64,000 bases of DNA from Ferrimonas aestuarii (GTDB lineage Bacteria; Pseudomonadota; Gammaproteobacteria; Enterobacterales; Shewanellaceae), in assembly GCF_005116665.1 (NCBI RefSeq), contig NZ_SWCJ01000007.1, positions 95,331 to 159,330 of the forward strand, read 5' to 3'. How positions within the stretch are numbered: position 1 is the stretch's first letter; each line of letters opens with the position of its first letter. Of this stretch, positions 1 through 9,268 are shown one piece after another. The notes beneath the pieces were generated by a model. The model ran no database searches. It saw only the letters and a program-made list of their open reading frames with translations, and had not been told where the DNA came from. The translations under genes and the position numbers were made by a program.

Positions 1-206
1 TAGCCATTGGCTAACACCATTTTTGTTGTGCACCACAGTAAACTCCACCATCGACGGTCATGGCCGCCGACATCAATGCAACAAAAGGAAAACTGAATGC
101 GCTATTGGTACGGCAAGTCGGTTGACATCGCATTATCGATGGCAAAAAAACACGCCCAATGTAGGTCAGTAACCGCAGTCACAAACCCAAAGCAAACAGT
201 AAAAGA
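1..206. other. Left-edge stretch without a supported gene
   Basis: No convincing coding sequence is visible in these 206 bases. On the minus strand a gene could begin near position 20 or 51 and run off the window, which would fit an operon downstream of the His-rich gene. Neither candidate start has a clear ribosome binding site and fewer than 17 codons are visible, so no call is made. Confidence 0.4.
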
Positions 207-629
207 CTATGAGTGGCGCTGGGTATCTGGGGGTGGAATGAGTGGCGCGTAGGTGCGCTTAAGCAGAGGTTGGATCTCTGGAGCAACCCGATCGCCGGCC
301 AAGAGTATGGCGTCGACCAAAGAGTTCTTAGGCGGATGACAGGTCACGTGAGAGTGATTGGTATGTTCATGTTCGTGGTTAGCGTCCTCAGAGGGACTGA
401 TCAACTCAGAGCAGGAACAGCAATCACATTGCTTAGGTGTTGGGTTGTGGTCGGCATTGTGATCATGGCCATGATCACTTGCGTGAGAGTGACTGTGGAC
501 AATGAAAAGCCCAAAGGCGTTATCGTTGTCGGTGACCTCCACTGAGGCCCACACACAATTAACGAAAATCTGGCACACGAACAACACCAGCGCCATGGCC
601 AGTGTTCGCTTCGATTGCGTTTGACGCAT
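207..629 (-). CDS. Histidine-rich secreted putative metal-binding protein
   Basis: About 140 residues. A hydrophobic N-terminal segment (LAMALVLFVCQIFVNCVWAS) looks like a signal peptide. The mature part has two His-rich clusters (HSHSHASDHGHDHNAD and HEHEHTNHSHVTCH) around a CDCCSC cysteine cluster, which together suggest binding of copper, zinc or cobalt in the periplasm. The overall layout resembles small DUF2946-type or CopL-like proteins that precede metal efflux or TonB receptor genes, but I cannot name the family with certainty. A GTG at 650 would add seven residues; I prefer the internal ATG at 629, although neither start has a strong ribosome binding site. Any operon partner would lie beyond the left edge. 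Confidence 0.6.
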   Translation of the reverse strand: MRQTQSKRTLAMALVLFVCQIFVNCVWASVEVTDNDNAFGLFIVHSHSHASDHGHDHNADHNPTPKQCDCCSCSELISPSEDANHEHEHTNHSHVTCHPPKNSLVDAILLAGDRVAPEIQPLLKRTYAPLIPPPDTQRHS

Positions 630-813
630 TGAAGGGTTCGAGTAAGTCACAGAACAGTCTCGTTAATATTGGATAGCGGCTATTAAAACAAAGCCAATAC
701 AATGAATCCAGCAATCTGAGCCAGATTTCGAATGAGACCAAGTTTCATTTACAAAATTGCTTAAGAAAACCACCCAACTCACAAAGTGTGATCTACCTCA
801 CCATTAGATAGAC

Positions 814-841
814 AAAAGGCGAACTCGCAGGTTCGCCTTTT
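814..841 (-). terminator. Terminator of the isc operon
   Basis: An 11-bp stem (AAAAGGCGAAC pairing with GTTCGCCTTTT) with a 6-base loop lies 22 bases after the iscX stop codon. Read on the minus strand, the stem ends in a T-rich tract, the form of a Rho-independent terminator. Confidence 0.85.
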
Positions 842-862
842 GATGCCGTTTCAATGTGGAGG

Positions 863-1063
863 TTATTCCGCTTCGTCGATCCAAGCTTGTTGAATCGCTT
901 CGAGAATCTTCTCGTTACAACGCTCTGGATCGTCATCAAAACCTTCCAGCTCCAACACCCATTGACGCAGCTCAGTAAAACGCAGTTGCATTGGGTCCAC
1001 ATCTGGCTTGCTGTCAACCAGTTCGATGGCGATATCTTGCACATCAGTCCATTTCAGTTGCAT
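863..1063 (-). CDS. iscX: IscX, Fe-S cluster assembly accessory protein
   Basis: A 66-residue acidic protein, the usual IscX (YfhJ) length, with the typical start MQLKWTDVQDIAIEL and the conserved segment FDDDPERCNEKILEAI. In E. coli IscX binds IscS and iron and adjusts the rate of cluster assembly. It is the last gene of the isc operon, 20 bases after fdx, and is followed directly by a strong terminator. Cytoplasmic. Identity rests on both sequence and position. Confidence 0.95.
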   Translation of the reverse strand: MQLKWTDVQDIAIELVDSKPDVDPMQLRFTELRQWVLELEGFDDDPERCNEKILEAIQQAWIDEAE

Positions 1064-1083
1064 CGATGCCCCCTTAGGTTCGA

Positions 1084-1422
1084 TTAGTGGTTTTCGCTAA
1101 CTTGGTTAACGGTGTACTTAGGAATGTCCACCACCAAGTCTTCGTCGGCAACTTTCGCTTGGCAGGAAAGGCGTGATTCTGGCTCCAGACCCCATGCCTT
1201 ATCCAGCATGTCATCTTCCAGCTCATCGCTCTCTTCCAAAGAGTCAAAGCCCTCACGCACCACTACGTGGCACGTGGTGCAGGCGCACACCTTCTCACAG
1301 GCGTGCTCAATTTCAATGCCGTTTTTCAGCGCCACATTTAAAATGCTCTCGCCAGTTGCGGCTTCCACCACCATCCCTTCTGGGCAGTGCTCTTCACTTG
1401 GTAAAAAGATGATCTTCGGCAT
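1084..1422 (-). CDS. fdx: ISC-type [2Fe-2S] ferredoxin
   Basis: A 112-residue adrenodoxin-type ferredoxin. The four cluster ligands are visible in CEKVCACTTC (three cysteines) and in LSCQA further on. It supplies electrons for Fe-S cluster assembly on IscU in the cytoplasm. It sits between hscA (10 bases upstream) and iscX, as in E. coli and related bacteria. The protein is full length and shows no missing residue. Confidence 0.96.
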   Translation of the reverse strand: MPKIIFLPSEEHCPEGMVVEAATGESILNVALKNGIEIEHACEKVCACTTCHVVVREGFDSLEESDELEDDMLDKAWGLEPESRLSCQAKVADEDLVVDIPKYTVNQVSENH

Positions 1423-1432
1423 GGCCGACCCC

Positions 1433-3283
1433 TTACATTTTATCTACGGCCTGGCCGGACAGCGCACGGCGAATGGAAAGATCCATACGGCGGGCAGCAA
1501 ATTCAGCACTGGCTTTGTCTAGTTGTTCGATTGCGGTTTTGATCGCTTGACCGTCGGTGCCTTGGCACAGAGCGCTCAGCGCCACCATCAGTTGGCGCAG
1601 CTCCTGTTGCTGATGTTCACGAAGTAGCTCTTCGCCATCGGCATCCAGTGCCGCGGTAAGACTCTCAATCACACGCTGAGCTTCGATGCGTTGCTCAGTC
1701 AGCATGCGTTGTTCAATGTCCTCTTTAGCGTGCGTCATCGACTCGGTGAGCATGCGGGTAATTTCAGTTTCCGATAAGCCAAAGGATGGCTTCACCTGAA
1801 TAGAGGTCTGAACCCCAGAGCTCTTCTCTTGGGCGGTAACCGACAACAAGCCATCGGCGTCCACCTGGAAGGTCACTCGAATCACCGCGGTGCCCGCCGT
1901 CATTGGCGGGATACCACGCAGTTCAAAACGAGCCAGCGAGCGGCAGTCAGCCACCATCTCACGCTCACCCTGCACCACATGGATTGCCATGGCGGTTTGG
2001 CCATCCTTAAAGGTGGTAAATTCCTGAGCTCGGGCCACCGGAATAGTGGTGTTACGAGGAATGACTTTCTCAGTCAGGCCACCCATGGTTTCCAAACCCA
2101 AAGACAACGGCGCCACATCCAGCAGCAGCATGTCGGAATCAGGCTTGTTGCCCACTAGAATATCTGCTTGAATCGCTGCACCGATGGCCACCACTCGATC
2201 CGGGTCGATGCTGGTCAATGGCGTACGGCCAAAGAACTCACCCACCTGCTCGCGAACCAAAGGTACACGGGTAGAGCCGCCCACCATCACCACTTCGAGC
2301 ACTTCCTCTTTATCAAGGCCAGCATCACGAAGGCTGCGGCGGCAAGCCATCAGGGTCTTCTTAACCAATGGCGCAATCAGCTCGTCCAACTGGCTGCGGG
2401 TCACTTGCCCTTGCCAGTCACCAATTTGTGCGGTCACGCTGTCGGTGTCGGTAAGCGCCTCTTTTACGCGGCGAGCTTCCGATTGGATTTGACGAAGCAA
2501 GCTGGCATCCGCATCGGCAATGCCAGCAGCATCAGAGAGGTAATCCGCCAGCAGGTGGTCGAAATCATCACCACCCAGAGCGGAATCACCGCCGGTAGCC
2601 AATACTTCGAATACGCCTTTGTTCAGACGCAGAATCGAGATATCGAACGTACCACCACCGAGGTCATATACGGCGATCACGCCCTCTTGGGCGCTGTCTA
2701 GGCCATAGGCGATGGCAGCGGCAGTGGGTTCGTTTAGCAGACGCAGAACCTTGATACCAATCAGTTCAGCAGCGTCTTTGGTGCCTTGGCGCTGGGCGTC
2801 ATCGAAATAGGCCGGCACGGTGATCACCGCCCCTTGCAGTTCGCCACCTAAGGTAGCTTCAGCGCGGGCAACCAAAGGCCGCAGCACTTCGGCGGAAACC
2901 TGCACAGGGTTCATCTTGCCCTGACGAGTCACCAGCAATGGCAGGCCGTTGTCAGAGGCTTCGAACTGATACGGCAGCTTTGGGTAACGCTCGCTAATGT
3001 CAGCAAGAGAGCGTCCCATAAAACGCTTCACCGAAACGATGGTGTTTTGCGGGTCGCGGCTGGCGTTGGCATAGGCATCAAAGCCGGTTTCAACCCCTTG
3101 CTCCAGGTAGCGAACCACCGACGGCAGACGATGACGGCCTTGGGAATCGGCAAGGGTGGCGGCTTCGCCACTGCGCACTGAGGCCACCAAGGAGTTGGTG
3201 GTGCCCAGATCAATGCCCACAGCCAGCTTGTGTTGATGAGGTGCGGCCATCTGGCCAGGTTCTGCAATTTGCAATAGTGCCAT
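1433..3283 (-). CDS. hscA: HscA, Hsp70-type chaperone for Fe-S cluster transfer
   Basis: A 616-residue DnaK-family ATPase, the normal HscA length. The N-terminus [10 protein letters not shown] is characteristic of HscA, followed by the Hsp70 signature [10 protein letters not shown] and the phosphate-binding motif [11 protein letters not shown]. HscA recognises the LPPVK motif of IscU and, with its co-chaperone HscB, drives release of the assembled cluster to acceptor proteins. The substrate-binding domain occupies roughly residues 380-616. It is co-transcribed with hscB (18 bases upstream) and fdx (10 bases downstream). Confidence 0.97.
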   Translation of the reverse strand: MALLQIAEPGQMAAPHQHKLAVGIDLGTTNSLVASVRSGEAATLADSQGRHRLPSVVRYLEQGVETGFDAYANASRDPQNTIVSVKRFMGRSLADISERYPKLPYQFEASDNGLPLLVTRQGKMNPVQVSAEVLRPLVARAEATLGGELQGAVITVPAYFDDAQRQGTKDAAELIGIKVLRLLNEPTAAAIAYGLDSAQEGVIAVYDLGGGTFDISILRLNKGVFEVLATGGDSALGGDDFDHLLADYLSDAAGIADADASLLRQIQSEARRVKEALTDTDSVTAQIGDWQGQVTRSQLDELIAPLVKKTLMACRRSLRDAGLDKEEVLEVVMVGGSTRVPLVREQVGEFFGRTPLTSIDPDRVVAIGAAIQADILVGNKPDSDMLLLDVAPLSLGLETMGGLTEKVIPRNTTIPVARAQEFTTFKDGQTAMAIHVVQGEREMVADCRSLARFELRGIPPMTAGTAVIRVTFQVDADGLLSVTAQEKSSGVQTSIQVKPSFGLSETEITRMLTESMTHAKEDIEQRMLTEQRIEAQRVIESLTAALDADGEELLREHQQQELRQLMVALSALCQGTDGQAIKTAIEQLDKASAEFAARRMDLSIRRALSGQAVDKM

Positions 3284-3301
3284 AATTAGTGCTCTGAAGT
3301 G

Positions 3302-3817
3302 CTAGGCCAGAAGTTTATCTTCTAGCTGAACCAGCTCTTCCTCCAGCTTTTTCATAAATTTTAGTTTGCGAACCGAATCGGCGGCGGTTTGCCACTGGTG
3401 TTCGGCCAGTTGCTGTTGCATCTGCTGCATCAAGGCTTTCGTTAACCCAGCAAGCTCATCGGCAAAATCCATGGCCGCGCTCTCTGGATCGCTGGCGTGC
3501 TCCACCTCTTCCAAAGACTCGCGCAGCATCATCTGCTGCATCAAGAAGCTGGTGTCTTTGATGGTTTGGGTTTCCCCCATCAGCTCAACGCCATTGAGTT
3601 TTAGCAGATACTGAGCACGAAGAATAGGATCTTTCAATGTCTGAAAAGCGTCGTTGATCTCAGCCGCTTTCTGAACTGAGAGCAAGCGCTCGCGCTCACT
3701 GGCATCGGCAAAGTTGTCAGGATGAACCGTGCGCTGCAGCTCACGGTAGTGCTCAGAGATGGCACTTAAGTCGACGGAGAAGGCCGCCGGCAGGTTAAAC
3801 AGCTCAAAGTAGTTCAT
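3302..3817 (-). CDS. hscB: HscB, J-domain co-chaperone for HscA
   Basis: A 171-residue protein with an N-terminal J domain; its HPD tripeptide is in RTVHPDNFAD near residues 33-36. The C-terminal three-helix part (about residues 90-171) is the IscU-binding region of the family. It brings IscU to HscA and stimulates the HscA ATPase. The gap to the upstream iscA gene (62 bases) is the longest inside the iscS-iscX part of the operon apart from the iscR-iscS gap, and it contains a stable hairpin, listed separately. Confidence 0.96.
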   Translation of the reverse strand: MNYFELFNLPAAFSVDLSAISEHYRELQRTVHPDNFADASERERLLSVQKAAEINDAFQTLKDPILRAQYLLKLNGVELMGETQTIKDTSFLMQQMMLRESLEEVEHASDPESAAMDFADELAGLTKALMQQMQQQLAEHQWQTAADSVRKLKFMKKLEEELVQLEDKLLA

Positions 3818-3840
3818 GGTTCCCTTTCACCATTCACATC

Positions 3841-3863
3841 AAAGCCCGGACAGAACCGGGCTT
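3841..3863 (-). other. Hairpin in the iscA-hscB intergenic gap
   Basis: A 9-bp GC-rich stem (AAAGCCCGG pairing with CCGGGCTTT, 5-base loop) lies between the iscA stop and the hscB start. There is no T-tract after it, so it is unlikely to be a full terminator. It could act as a partial attenuator or as an mRNA stability element that separates iscRSUA levels from hscBA-fdx levels; this is inference. Confidence 0.6.
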
Positions 3864-3879
3864 TCGGGGTAATCAGGTA

Positions 3880-4203
3880 TTATACGGTAAAGCTTTCGCC
3901 GCAACCGCACTCGCCCTGCGCATTGGGGTTATTGAACTTAAATCCTTCGTTCAGTCCCTCTTTGACAAAGTCCAGCTCCACCCCGTCAAGGTGAATCAAG
4001 CTCTTGGCATCGACGATGACATTGACGCCATTGGCTTCAAACACCTCATCGTCTGGATTGAGATCATCAACGAACTCAATCACGTAAGCTAAACCAGAAC
4101 AGCCAGAGGTTTTCAGTCCTAGGCGCAATCCTATGCCACGACCGCGATTCGCCAGAAATTGACGTACTCGCTCCGCCGCCGCATCGGTCATAGAGATGGC
4201 CAT
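3880..4203 (-). CDS. iscA: IscA, A-type Fe-S carrier protein
   Basis: A 107-residue A-type carrier. The three conserved cysteines are in SGCSGLAY and in the C-terminal GECGCGE motif. It binds iron or an Fe-S cluster and passes it to target enzymes, mainly [4Fe-4S] proteins under aerobic growth. It lies 14 bases after iscU in the isc operon. A second A-type protein, erpA, is present at 41.1-41.4 kb. Confidence 0.97.
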   Translation of the reverse strand: MAISMTDAAAERVRQFLANRGRGIGLRLGLKTSGCSGLAYVIEFVDDLNPDDEVFEANGVNVIVDAKSLIHLDGVELDFVKEGLNEGFKFNNPNAQGECGCGESFTV

Positions 4204-4217
4204 GTTGACTCCTGCTA

Positions 4218-4601
4218 TTACTTGTCGTGTTTGCTGTTGTAGTCGGCGATAGCCGCCTTGATGGCATCTTCCGCCAGAATAGAGCAGTGGATCTTAACCG
4301 GTGGCAACGCCAACTCTTCGGCGATCTCAGTGTTCTTAATCGCAGCCGCTTCGTCTAGGGTCTTACCCTTCACCCACTCGGTAACCAGTGAGCTGGAAGC
4401 GATTGCGCTACCACAACCGTAGGTCTTGAACTTGGCGTCTTCGATAACACCTTGCTCATCCACCTTCAGCTGCAATTTCATCACGTCACCACAGGCCGGT
4501 GCACCCACCATGCCGGTCGCGACGCTTGGATCGTTCTTGTCGAATGCGCCAACGTTACGAGGGTTTTCGTAATGGTCGATCACTTTTTCACTGTAAGCCA
4601 T
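4218..4601 (-). CDS. iscU: IscU, Fe-S cluster scaffold
   Basis: A 127-residue scaffold protein on which IscS-derived sulfur and iron are built into clusters. The three ligand cysteines are visible in GAPACGD, YGCGSA and KIHCSIL, and the HscA recognition motif LPPVK precedes the last one. The length matches E. coli IscU (128). It lies 50 bases downstream of iscS. Confidence 0.98.
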   Translation of the reverse strand: MAYSEKVIDHYENPRNVGAFDKNDPSVATGMVGAPACGDVMKLQLKVDEQGVIEDAKFKTYGCGSAIASSSLVTEWVKGKTLDEAAAIKNTEIAEELALPPVKIHCSILAEDAIKAAIADYNSKHDK

Positions 4602-4651
4602 ATTTACGCTCCAATCTCTTGCGGGGCCGTTACTCCGGCCCTCGTATCAAA

Positions 4652-5866
4652 TTAGTGTGCCGCCCATTCAACCTTGGACAGGTCGATGCCGTCTTTGAAC
4701 ATGTCCCACAATGGAGACATTTCGCGTAGCTTGTCGATGGCACCGCGAATCTTACCCACGGCGTGGTCGATCTCCTCTTCGGTAGTGAAACGACCGATAG
4801 AGAAGCGAATTGAGCTGTGCGCCAATTCATCGTTCATGCCCAAAGCTCGTAGCACGTAGCTTGGCTCTAGGCTGGCAGAGGTACAGGCTGAACCGGAGGA
4901 AACCGCGAGGTCACTCAAGGCCATCATCAAAGATTCACCTTCAACGTAGTTAAAGCTGATGTTGAGGTTAGACACGATGCGCTGTTCCAGATCACCGTTG
5001 ATGTACACCTCTTCGATGTCTTTGATGCCATCAAGCAGGCGGTCACGCAGTACGCGTAGACGCTCTGTCTCAGCGGTCATCTCCTCTTTGGCGATGCGAC
5101 AGGCTTCGCCTAGGCCAACCAACTGGTGCGTTGCCAAGGTACCGGAGCGCATGCCGCGTTCGTGGCCACCACCGTGCATCTGGGCTTCCAGACGAACACG
5201 CGGCTTACGACGAACGTACAGAGCGCCGATGCCTTTCGGGCCATACATCTTGTGAGCGGAGATGGAGATCAGATCCACCTTCATCGCTTTAACATCAATC
5301 GGCAGTTTGCCAGCACTTTGAGCAGCGTCAACGTGCAGCAAAATGCCTTTGCTACGACACAGCTCACCGATGGCAGCGATGTCGTGAATTACGCCGATTT
5401 CGTTGTTTACGTGCATGATGGAAACCAAAGTGGTGTCGTCACGCATCGCTTGTTCAAATCGTTCCAGAGGGATGATGCCGTTGCTATCAGGCTCTAGGTA
5501 GGTAACTTCAAAACCTTCACGCTCAAGCTGTCGACAGGTATCCAGTACCGCTTTGTGCTCGGTTTTACTGGTAATGACGTGCTTGCCCTTCTTCTGATAG
5601 AAGTGAGCCACACCCTTAATTGCCAAGTTATCAGACTCGGTTGCACCAGAGGTAAACACGATCTCGCGAGGATCGGCATTAAGCAGGTCAGCTACCTGAT
5701 TACGGGCAACGTCTACCGCCTCTTCGGCTTGCCAGCCGTATTTGTGAGAGCGGGAAGCTGGGTTACCAAACATGCCTTCGGTGGTCATATACTGAACCAT
5801 CTTCTCTGCGACACGAGGGTCCACAGGGGTGGTTGCTGAATAATCAAAATAGATCGGAAGTTTCAT
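4652..5866 (-). CDS. iscS: IscS, cysteine desulfurase
   Basis: A 404-residue PLP-dependent cysteine desulfurase when started at [16 protein letters not shown], exactly the E. coli length. An in-frame ATG 11 codons earlier (5899) would add a tail not found in the family, and it lies inside the iscR-iscS leader. The PLP lysine is in [10 protein letters not shown] and the catalytic cysteine is in [10 protein letters not shown]. It supplies persulfide sulfur for IscU and also for tRNA thiolation. The 75-base gap after iscR holds a small hairpin, as in E. coli. Confidence 0.97.
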   Translation of the reverse strand: MKLPIYFDYSATTPVDPRVAEKMVQYMTTEGMFGNPASRSHKYGWQAEEAVDVARNQVADLLNADPREIVFTSGATESDNLAIKGVAHFYQKKGKHVITSKTEHKAVLDTCRQLEREGFEVTYLEPDSNGIIPLERFEQAMRDDTTLVSIMHVNNEIGVIHDIAAIGELCRSKGILLHVDAAQSAGKLPIDVKAMKVDLISISAHKMYGPKGIGALYVRRKPRVRLEAQMHGGGHERGMRSGTLATHQLVGLGEACRIAKEEMTAETERLRVLRDRLLDGIKDIEEVYINGDLEQRIVSNLNISFNYVEGESLMMALSDLAVSSGSACTSASLEPSYVLRALGMNDELAHSSIRFSIGRFTTEEEIDHAVGKIRGAIDKLREMSPLWDMFKDGIDLSKVEWAAH

Positions 5867-5922
5867 TATCTTCTCCGACTTGAGCCGGCCAAAATGCATG
5901 GTGCCGGCGGTGAGTTACATCA

Positions 5923-5936
5923 TGGCGTTGCCGCCA
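5923..5936 (-). other. GNRA-type hairpin in the iscR-iscS gap
   Basis: On the minus strand the sequence TGGCGGCAACGCCA forms a 5-bp stem closed by a GCAA tetraloop, just after the iscR stop. A second GC-rich pairing (GCCGGC with GCCGGC) follows before iscS. In E. coli a structure at this position protects iscR mRNA after RyhB-guided cleavage of iscSUA; the same role here is inference. Confidence 0.45.
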
Positions 5937-5941
5937 AAAAC

Positions 5942-6400
5942 CTATTGAGCGTGTGCTTTAGCTTGTTGGTGTTCCTGACGCAGGGCGACAACCTTCACGT
6001 CATGGTTTGACATCAAGTCAGCCAAACTGATGCCATTTAAAAATCCGGCGATGCGGTCGCTTAAATCACCCCATAGCGAGTGAGTCAAACAGCGAGCTCC
6101 GCCTTGACAGTTGCTCATGCCGTGGCAACGGGTGGCGTCCACTGACTCGTCGACTGCGTGAACCACCATGCCCACTGCGATGTCGCTGGCATCCTGACCT
6201 AGCAGGTATCCGCCTCCTGGACCACGTACACTGCTGACTAAACCATTTTTGCGAAGTTTAGCAAACAGTTGCTCCAGGTAAGACAAAGAGATACCCTGAC
6301 GCTCTGAGATGTCTGCCAACGGCACGGGGCCTTCAGCAGAATGAAGCGCGACATCAAGGATGGCGGTCACAGCGTAACGGCCTTTGGATGTTAATCTCAT
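5942..6400 (-). CDS. iscR: IscR, [2Fe-2S]-dependent Rrf2-family regulator
   Basis: A 152-residue Rrf2-type winged-helix regulator. The three cluster cysteines fall at residues 92, 98 and 104 and the histidine ligand at 107, the same numbering as in E. coli. Holo-IscR represses the isc operon through type 1 sites, while the apo form acts at type 2 sites. A good type 1 site overlaps the promoter region upstream (6438-6462), so classical feedback control of the operon is expected. Confidence 0.97.
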   Translation of the reverse strand: MRLTSKGRYAVTAILDVALHSAEGPVPLADISERQGISLSYLEQLFAKLRKNGLVSSVRGPGGGYLLGQDASDIAVGMVVHAVDESVDATRCHGMSNCQGGARCLTHSLWGDLSDRIAGFLNGISLADLMSNHDVKVVALRQEHQQAKAHAQ

Positions 6401-6437
6401 AACCTTTCCCCTAACTGCAATACGCGAATCATACCAT

Positions 6438-6462
6438 ATACCCTAGTAAAATACTCAAGTAT
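6438..6462 (-). promoter_or_regulatory. IscR type 1 operator upstream of iscR
   Basis: This 25-bp imperfect palindrome fits the type 1 IscR consensus ATASYYGACTRWWWYAGTC RRSTAT at nearly every position: on the minus strand it opens ATACTTGAGT and closes CTAGGGTAT. A plausible -10 hexamer (TATGAT, plus-strand 6428-6433) follows. Its position about 40 bases before the iscR start fits feedback repression of the isc operon. Confidence 0.8.
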
Positions 6463-6503
6463 TATTTCGATCATTAAAATCGGTATTTTTGAAGAAAGGG
6501 GAA

Positions 6504-6527
6504 TACCCCAGCAACTTGCTGGGGCAT
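6504..6527 (-). terminator. Hairpin after cysE, probable terminator
   Basis: CCCCAGCAA pairs with TTGCTGGGG around a 1-base centre just after the cysE stop and before the iscR promoter. The T-tract after the stem is short, so termination may be partial. Confidence 0.5.
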
Positions 6528-6550
6528 TTAACATGATTCAGCAGCGGGAT

Positions 6551-7366
6551 TCAAATGCCTGGGTCAAATCTTTGATGTTCTTTCAATCGAACATCGGCGG
6601 CTTGTTGCTCGGCATCTTCAAAGGCGTCCACATTGAGCTTGGGTAACTCACTGGTTTCAATGCTACAACCTTGCGCTTTCAGGGCCTGACACATCTCTAC
6701 CATGCGAGCATCCATCAGGTTCATGTGATCCAGCATCGAACCGATGGCACTGGCTACCGGATCCGGGTTATCCGGTGACACCGCATACGCATCGAAGCCA
6801 TACTTTTTCGCCAAATGGCTGCGGCTGTGCTCTTTCTCTCTCAGCTCTTTACTCAGCACTTCGCGGGCTGGAATGCCGATCACCGTGGTGCCTGGGTTGA
6901 CCGCCTTCACCACCACCGAATTGGAGCCAACACGGGCTCCTTCGCCAATCTCTAAAGGCCCAAGAATCTTAGCCCCAGCACCGACAACCACATTATTGCC
7001 CAGCGTAGGGTGACGCTTACCCGCATTCCAACTGGTGCCCCCAAGGGTAACGCCATGATACAGGGTTACGTCATCACCAATCTCGGCGGTTTCACCGATA
7101 ACAATGCCCATGCCATGGTCGATAAAGAAACGTCGCCCGAGCTTGGCGCCTGGGTGTATCTCCACGCCAGTCATCCAACGAGAAAAAGTGGACAGCAATC
7201 GAGCACTCAATTTCCAATCACGACGCCACAATTTATGGGCCGCCCGATGAATCCAGATGGCGTGCATTCCGGGGTAGTTGGTCAAGATCTCAAAGGTGCC
7301 GGTTGCGGCCGGATCTCGATGGTAGATGGAAGCTATGTCTTCCTTTAGTCTCGCGCGTATACCCAT
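6551..7366 (-). CDS. cysE: Serine O-acetyltransferase
   Basis: A 271-residue left-handed beta-helix acetyltransferase. The hexapeptide-repeat core (about residues 68-160) carries the family motif [22 protein letters not shown] and TLGGTSW. It makes O-acetylserine, the carbon precursor of cysteine, from serine and acetyl-CoA. It belongs to the version with a short N-terminal domain that is often found next to isc clusters, which fits cysteine being the sulfur source for IscS. It lies 9 bases after trmJ. The C-terminal extension of about 100 residues is longer than in minimal members. Confidence 0.92.
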   Translation of the reverse strand: MGIRARLKEDIASIYHRDPAATGTFEILTNYPGMHAIWIHRAAHKLWRRDWKLSARLLSTFSRWMTGVEIHPGAKLGRRFFIDHGMGIVIGETAEIGDDVTLYHGVTLGGTSWNAGKRHPTLGNNVVVGAGAKILGPLEIGEGARVGSNSVVVKAVNPGTTVIGIPAREVLSKELREKEHSRSHLAKKYGFDAYAVSPDNPDPVASAIGSMLDHMNLMDARMVEMCQALKAQGCSIETSELPKLNVDAFEDAEQQAADVRLKEHQRFDPGI

Positions 7367-7375
7367 GGGTTAACT

Positions 7376-8095
7376 CTATTTATTGCAGGTCTTATCGATA
7401 GATGTGAGGACGCCTCGCAGAATATTCAACTCCTGCTGCTCAGGCCGAGCTCGATTAAATAACCGTCTGAGCTTAGCCATGATCATCCCTGGGTGCTGAG
7501 GCTTGATAAATCCGGTCTTCAATAGTGCCGACTCAAGGTGCTCATAAAACCCCTCAAGTTGCTCACCATTGGGGTAAGGTTCCAACTCGGGTTTTGGTTC
7601 AGCATTGAGGCTTAAATGCTTCATGCGCACTTCGTACGCCAAAAGCTGTACCGCTTGGGCCAAGTTCAAGCTGGAGTATTCCGGGTTCGCTGGAATGTTG
7701 ACGTGGAAGTTGCACAGCTGCAGCTCTTCGTTGCTCAGGCCATGGTTTTCACGACCGAACACTAGGGCTACCGGGCTGATTTGCCCCTCAACGGCCAGCC
7801 GCTCTCCCGCTTCGCGGGCATCAAGCTGCGGCCAATCTAAGCCACGGCGGCGCGCGGAGGTTCCAATCACCAAAGGGCAATCGGCAATGGCCTCTTCTAG
7901 GGTATCCACCACGGTGAGGTTTTTGAGCACATCAACGGCGCCAGCGGCCAATGCCACCGATTTGCCATCGGGTTCCACTTTCGGTGCCACCAACATCAGT
8001 TGCGACAACCCCATGGTTTTCATAGCACGGGCGGCGGAGCCGATGTTTCCTGGGTGGGAGGTGCCCACCAGAATAATGCGGATATTTTCTAGCAT
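7376..8095 (-). CDS. trmJ: tRNA (cytidine/uridine-2'-O-)-methyltransferase TrmJ
   Basis: A 239-residue SPOUT-class methyltransferase. Motif 1 is visible in [13 protein letters not shown], motif 2 in [15 protein letters not shown] and motif 3 in [15 protein letters not shown]. It methylates the 2'-hydroxyl of residue 32 in the anticodon loop of several tRNAs. It is divergent from suhB with a 158-base shared upstream region and leads into cysE, the same arrangement as in Shewanella and the enterics. Confidence 0.95.
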   Translation of the reverse strand: MLENIRIILVGTSHPGNIGSAARAMKTMGLSQLMLVAPKVEPDGKSVALAAGAVDVLKNLTVVDTLEEAIADCPLVIGTSARRRGLDWPQLDAREAGERLAVEGQISPVALVFGRENHGLSNEELQLCNFHVNIPANPEYSSLNLAQAVQLLAYEVRMKHLSLNAEPKPELEPYPNGEQLEGFYEHLESALLKTGFIKPQHPGMIMAKLRRLFNRARPEQQELNILRGVLTSIDKTCNK

Positions 8096-8253
8096 CCGTT
8101 TGATTACTTAGATAAACAACAAAGGAGCCATATGCTAACACAGCCACCTAAACTCCTTTATAACGAATTCCCGCTTTTATATACGCAAACTCTTTGCTAG
8201 AATTCGCGCCCACCCGAAACGGGTTCCGTTCTTTTACATCCAGGGGTATCGAT

Positions 8254-9057
8254 ATGCATCCGATGCTAAACATCGCCGTACGAGCAGCTCGTGCCGGCGG
8301 CAAAGTAGTTGCGCACGCGTTTTCTGAACAAGGCAACATTGACGCCGAATTGAAGGGCGCCAACGATTACGTCACCAAAGTGGATCGCGATTCTGAAGCG
8401 GCCATCATTGCCACCATTCAAGCTTCCTATCCGAAGCACACCATTATTGGTGAAGAAACTGGCACCATCGCCGGTGAGCACGACGAATTTCAATGGATTA
8501 TCGACCCACTGGATGGCACCACCAACTTTGTGAAGGGCATCCCTCACTTCGCCATCTCCATCGCTCTGCAGATCAAAGGTCGCATCGAGCACGCCGTGGT
8601 ATTCGATCCAATTCGTAACGAGCTGTTCTCAGCTTCTCGTGGCGCCGGCGCTCAGCTGAACGGCTACCGCATTCGTACTTCTGGTGCTCGCTCTCTGCGC
8701 GGCACCGTAATCGCGACCGGTTTCCCATTCAAAGCTCGTCAGCACACTGAAAGCTACATGAAGATCTTCGGCGACGTATTCACCGAAGTTGCGGACTTAC
8801 GCCGTGCGGGTTCTGCTGCTCTGGATCTGGCTTACGCTGCCGCTGGCCGCGTAGACGGTTTCTTTGAGATCGGTCTGAAGCCTTGGGACATTGCAGCCGG
8901 CGAACTGCTGGTTAAAGAGTCTGGCGGCTTGGTATGTGATTTCGCGGGTGGCCACGATCAATTGAAGAACGGAAACATCGTTGCCGGTACCCCGAAAGTT
9001 ACTGCAGCTCTGCTGACTACCATGCGCCCTCACCTGAATGAAGGCCTGAAGCGCTAA
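8254..9057 (+). CDS. suhB: Inositol-1-monophosphatase family protein SuhB
   Basis: A 267-residue protein, identical in length to E. coli SuhB when started at MHPMLNIAVRAARAGG. An upstream in-frame ATG (8194) would lie in the promoter region; the chosen start has an AGGGG ribosome binding site. Phosphatase motifs are visible: GEETG, DPLDGTTNFV and WDIAAGELL. Besides phosphatase activity, SuhB is a known cofactor of ribosomal RNA antitermination complexes. A promoter with -10 TAGAAT lies near 8197. A near-perfect palindromic terminator follows. Confidence 0.95.
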   Translation: MHPMLNIAVRAARAGGKVVAHAFSEQGNIDAELKGANDYVTKVDRDSEAAIIATIQASYPKHTIIGEETGTIAGEHDEFQWIIDPLDGTTNFVKGIPHFAISIALQIKGRIEHAVVFDPIRNELFSASRGAGAQLNGYRIRTSGARSLRGTVIATGFPFKARQHTESYMKIFGDVFTEVADLRRAGSAALDLAYAAAGRVDGFFEIGLKPWDIAAGELLVKESGGLVCDFAGGHDQLKNGNIVAGTPKVTAALLTTMRPHLNEGLKR

Positions 9058-9088
9058 TTCTTTGAAATTAAGCGACTGATAGTCATAG

Positions 9089-9114
9089 AAAAGGAGGCCT
9101 AGGCCTCCTTTTTT
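9089..9114 (+). terminator. Terminator of suhB
   Basis: AAGGAGGCCT followed immediately by AGGCCTCCTT forms a perfect 20-bp palindrome ending in TTTT, 30 bases after the suhB stop. Confidence 0.85.
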
Positions 9115-9193
9115 CATTTCTGAACTACCTACAATTCGATACAATGTGCTCTTTTTCGGCTTGCTGAAAAGACAAACTCAAACATGACACTTT

Positions 9194-9209
9194 TGTGACA
9201 TCTGGCACA
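9194..9209 (+). promoter_or_regulatory. Possible CRP site upstream of the ars operon
   Basis: TGTGA-N6-GCACA departs from the CRP consensus TGTGA-N6-TCACA in one base. It lies just upstream of the arsR -35 element, a position that would permit activation. Supported only by the motif. Confidence 0.35.
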
Positions 9210-9215
9210 GATTGC

Positions 9216-9243
9216 TTGATTAACTCAATAACAGGGTTAATAT
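9216..9243 (+). promoter_or_regulatory. Promoter of the arsR-GAPDH-arsJ operon
   Basis: A -35 element TTGATT (9216-9221) and a -10 element TAATAT (9238-9243) are separated by 16 bases, and lie 26 bases before the arsR start. Confidence 0.55.
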
Positions 9244-9260
9244 GCGCATATCCAGATATG
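9240..9260 (+). promoter_or_regulatory. Palindromic ArsR operator candidate
   Basis: ATATGCGCATAT is a perfect 12-bp palindrome that runs into CATAT-N4-ATATG. Both overlap the -10 element and the transcription start area of arsR. ArsR repressors bind AT-rich inverted repeats at such positions, so this is the likely autoregulatory site. Confidence 0.5.
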
Positions 9261-9268
9261 AGGAAACC

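Noticed and set aside
1..206. Start of a TonB receptor or other gene at the left edge
   Set aside because: Too few codons and no clear ribosome binding site.
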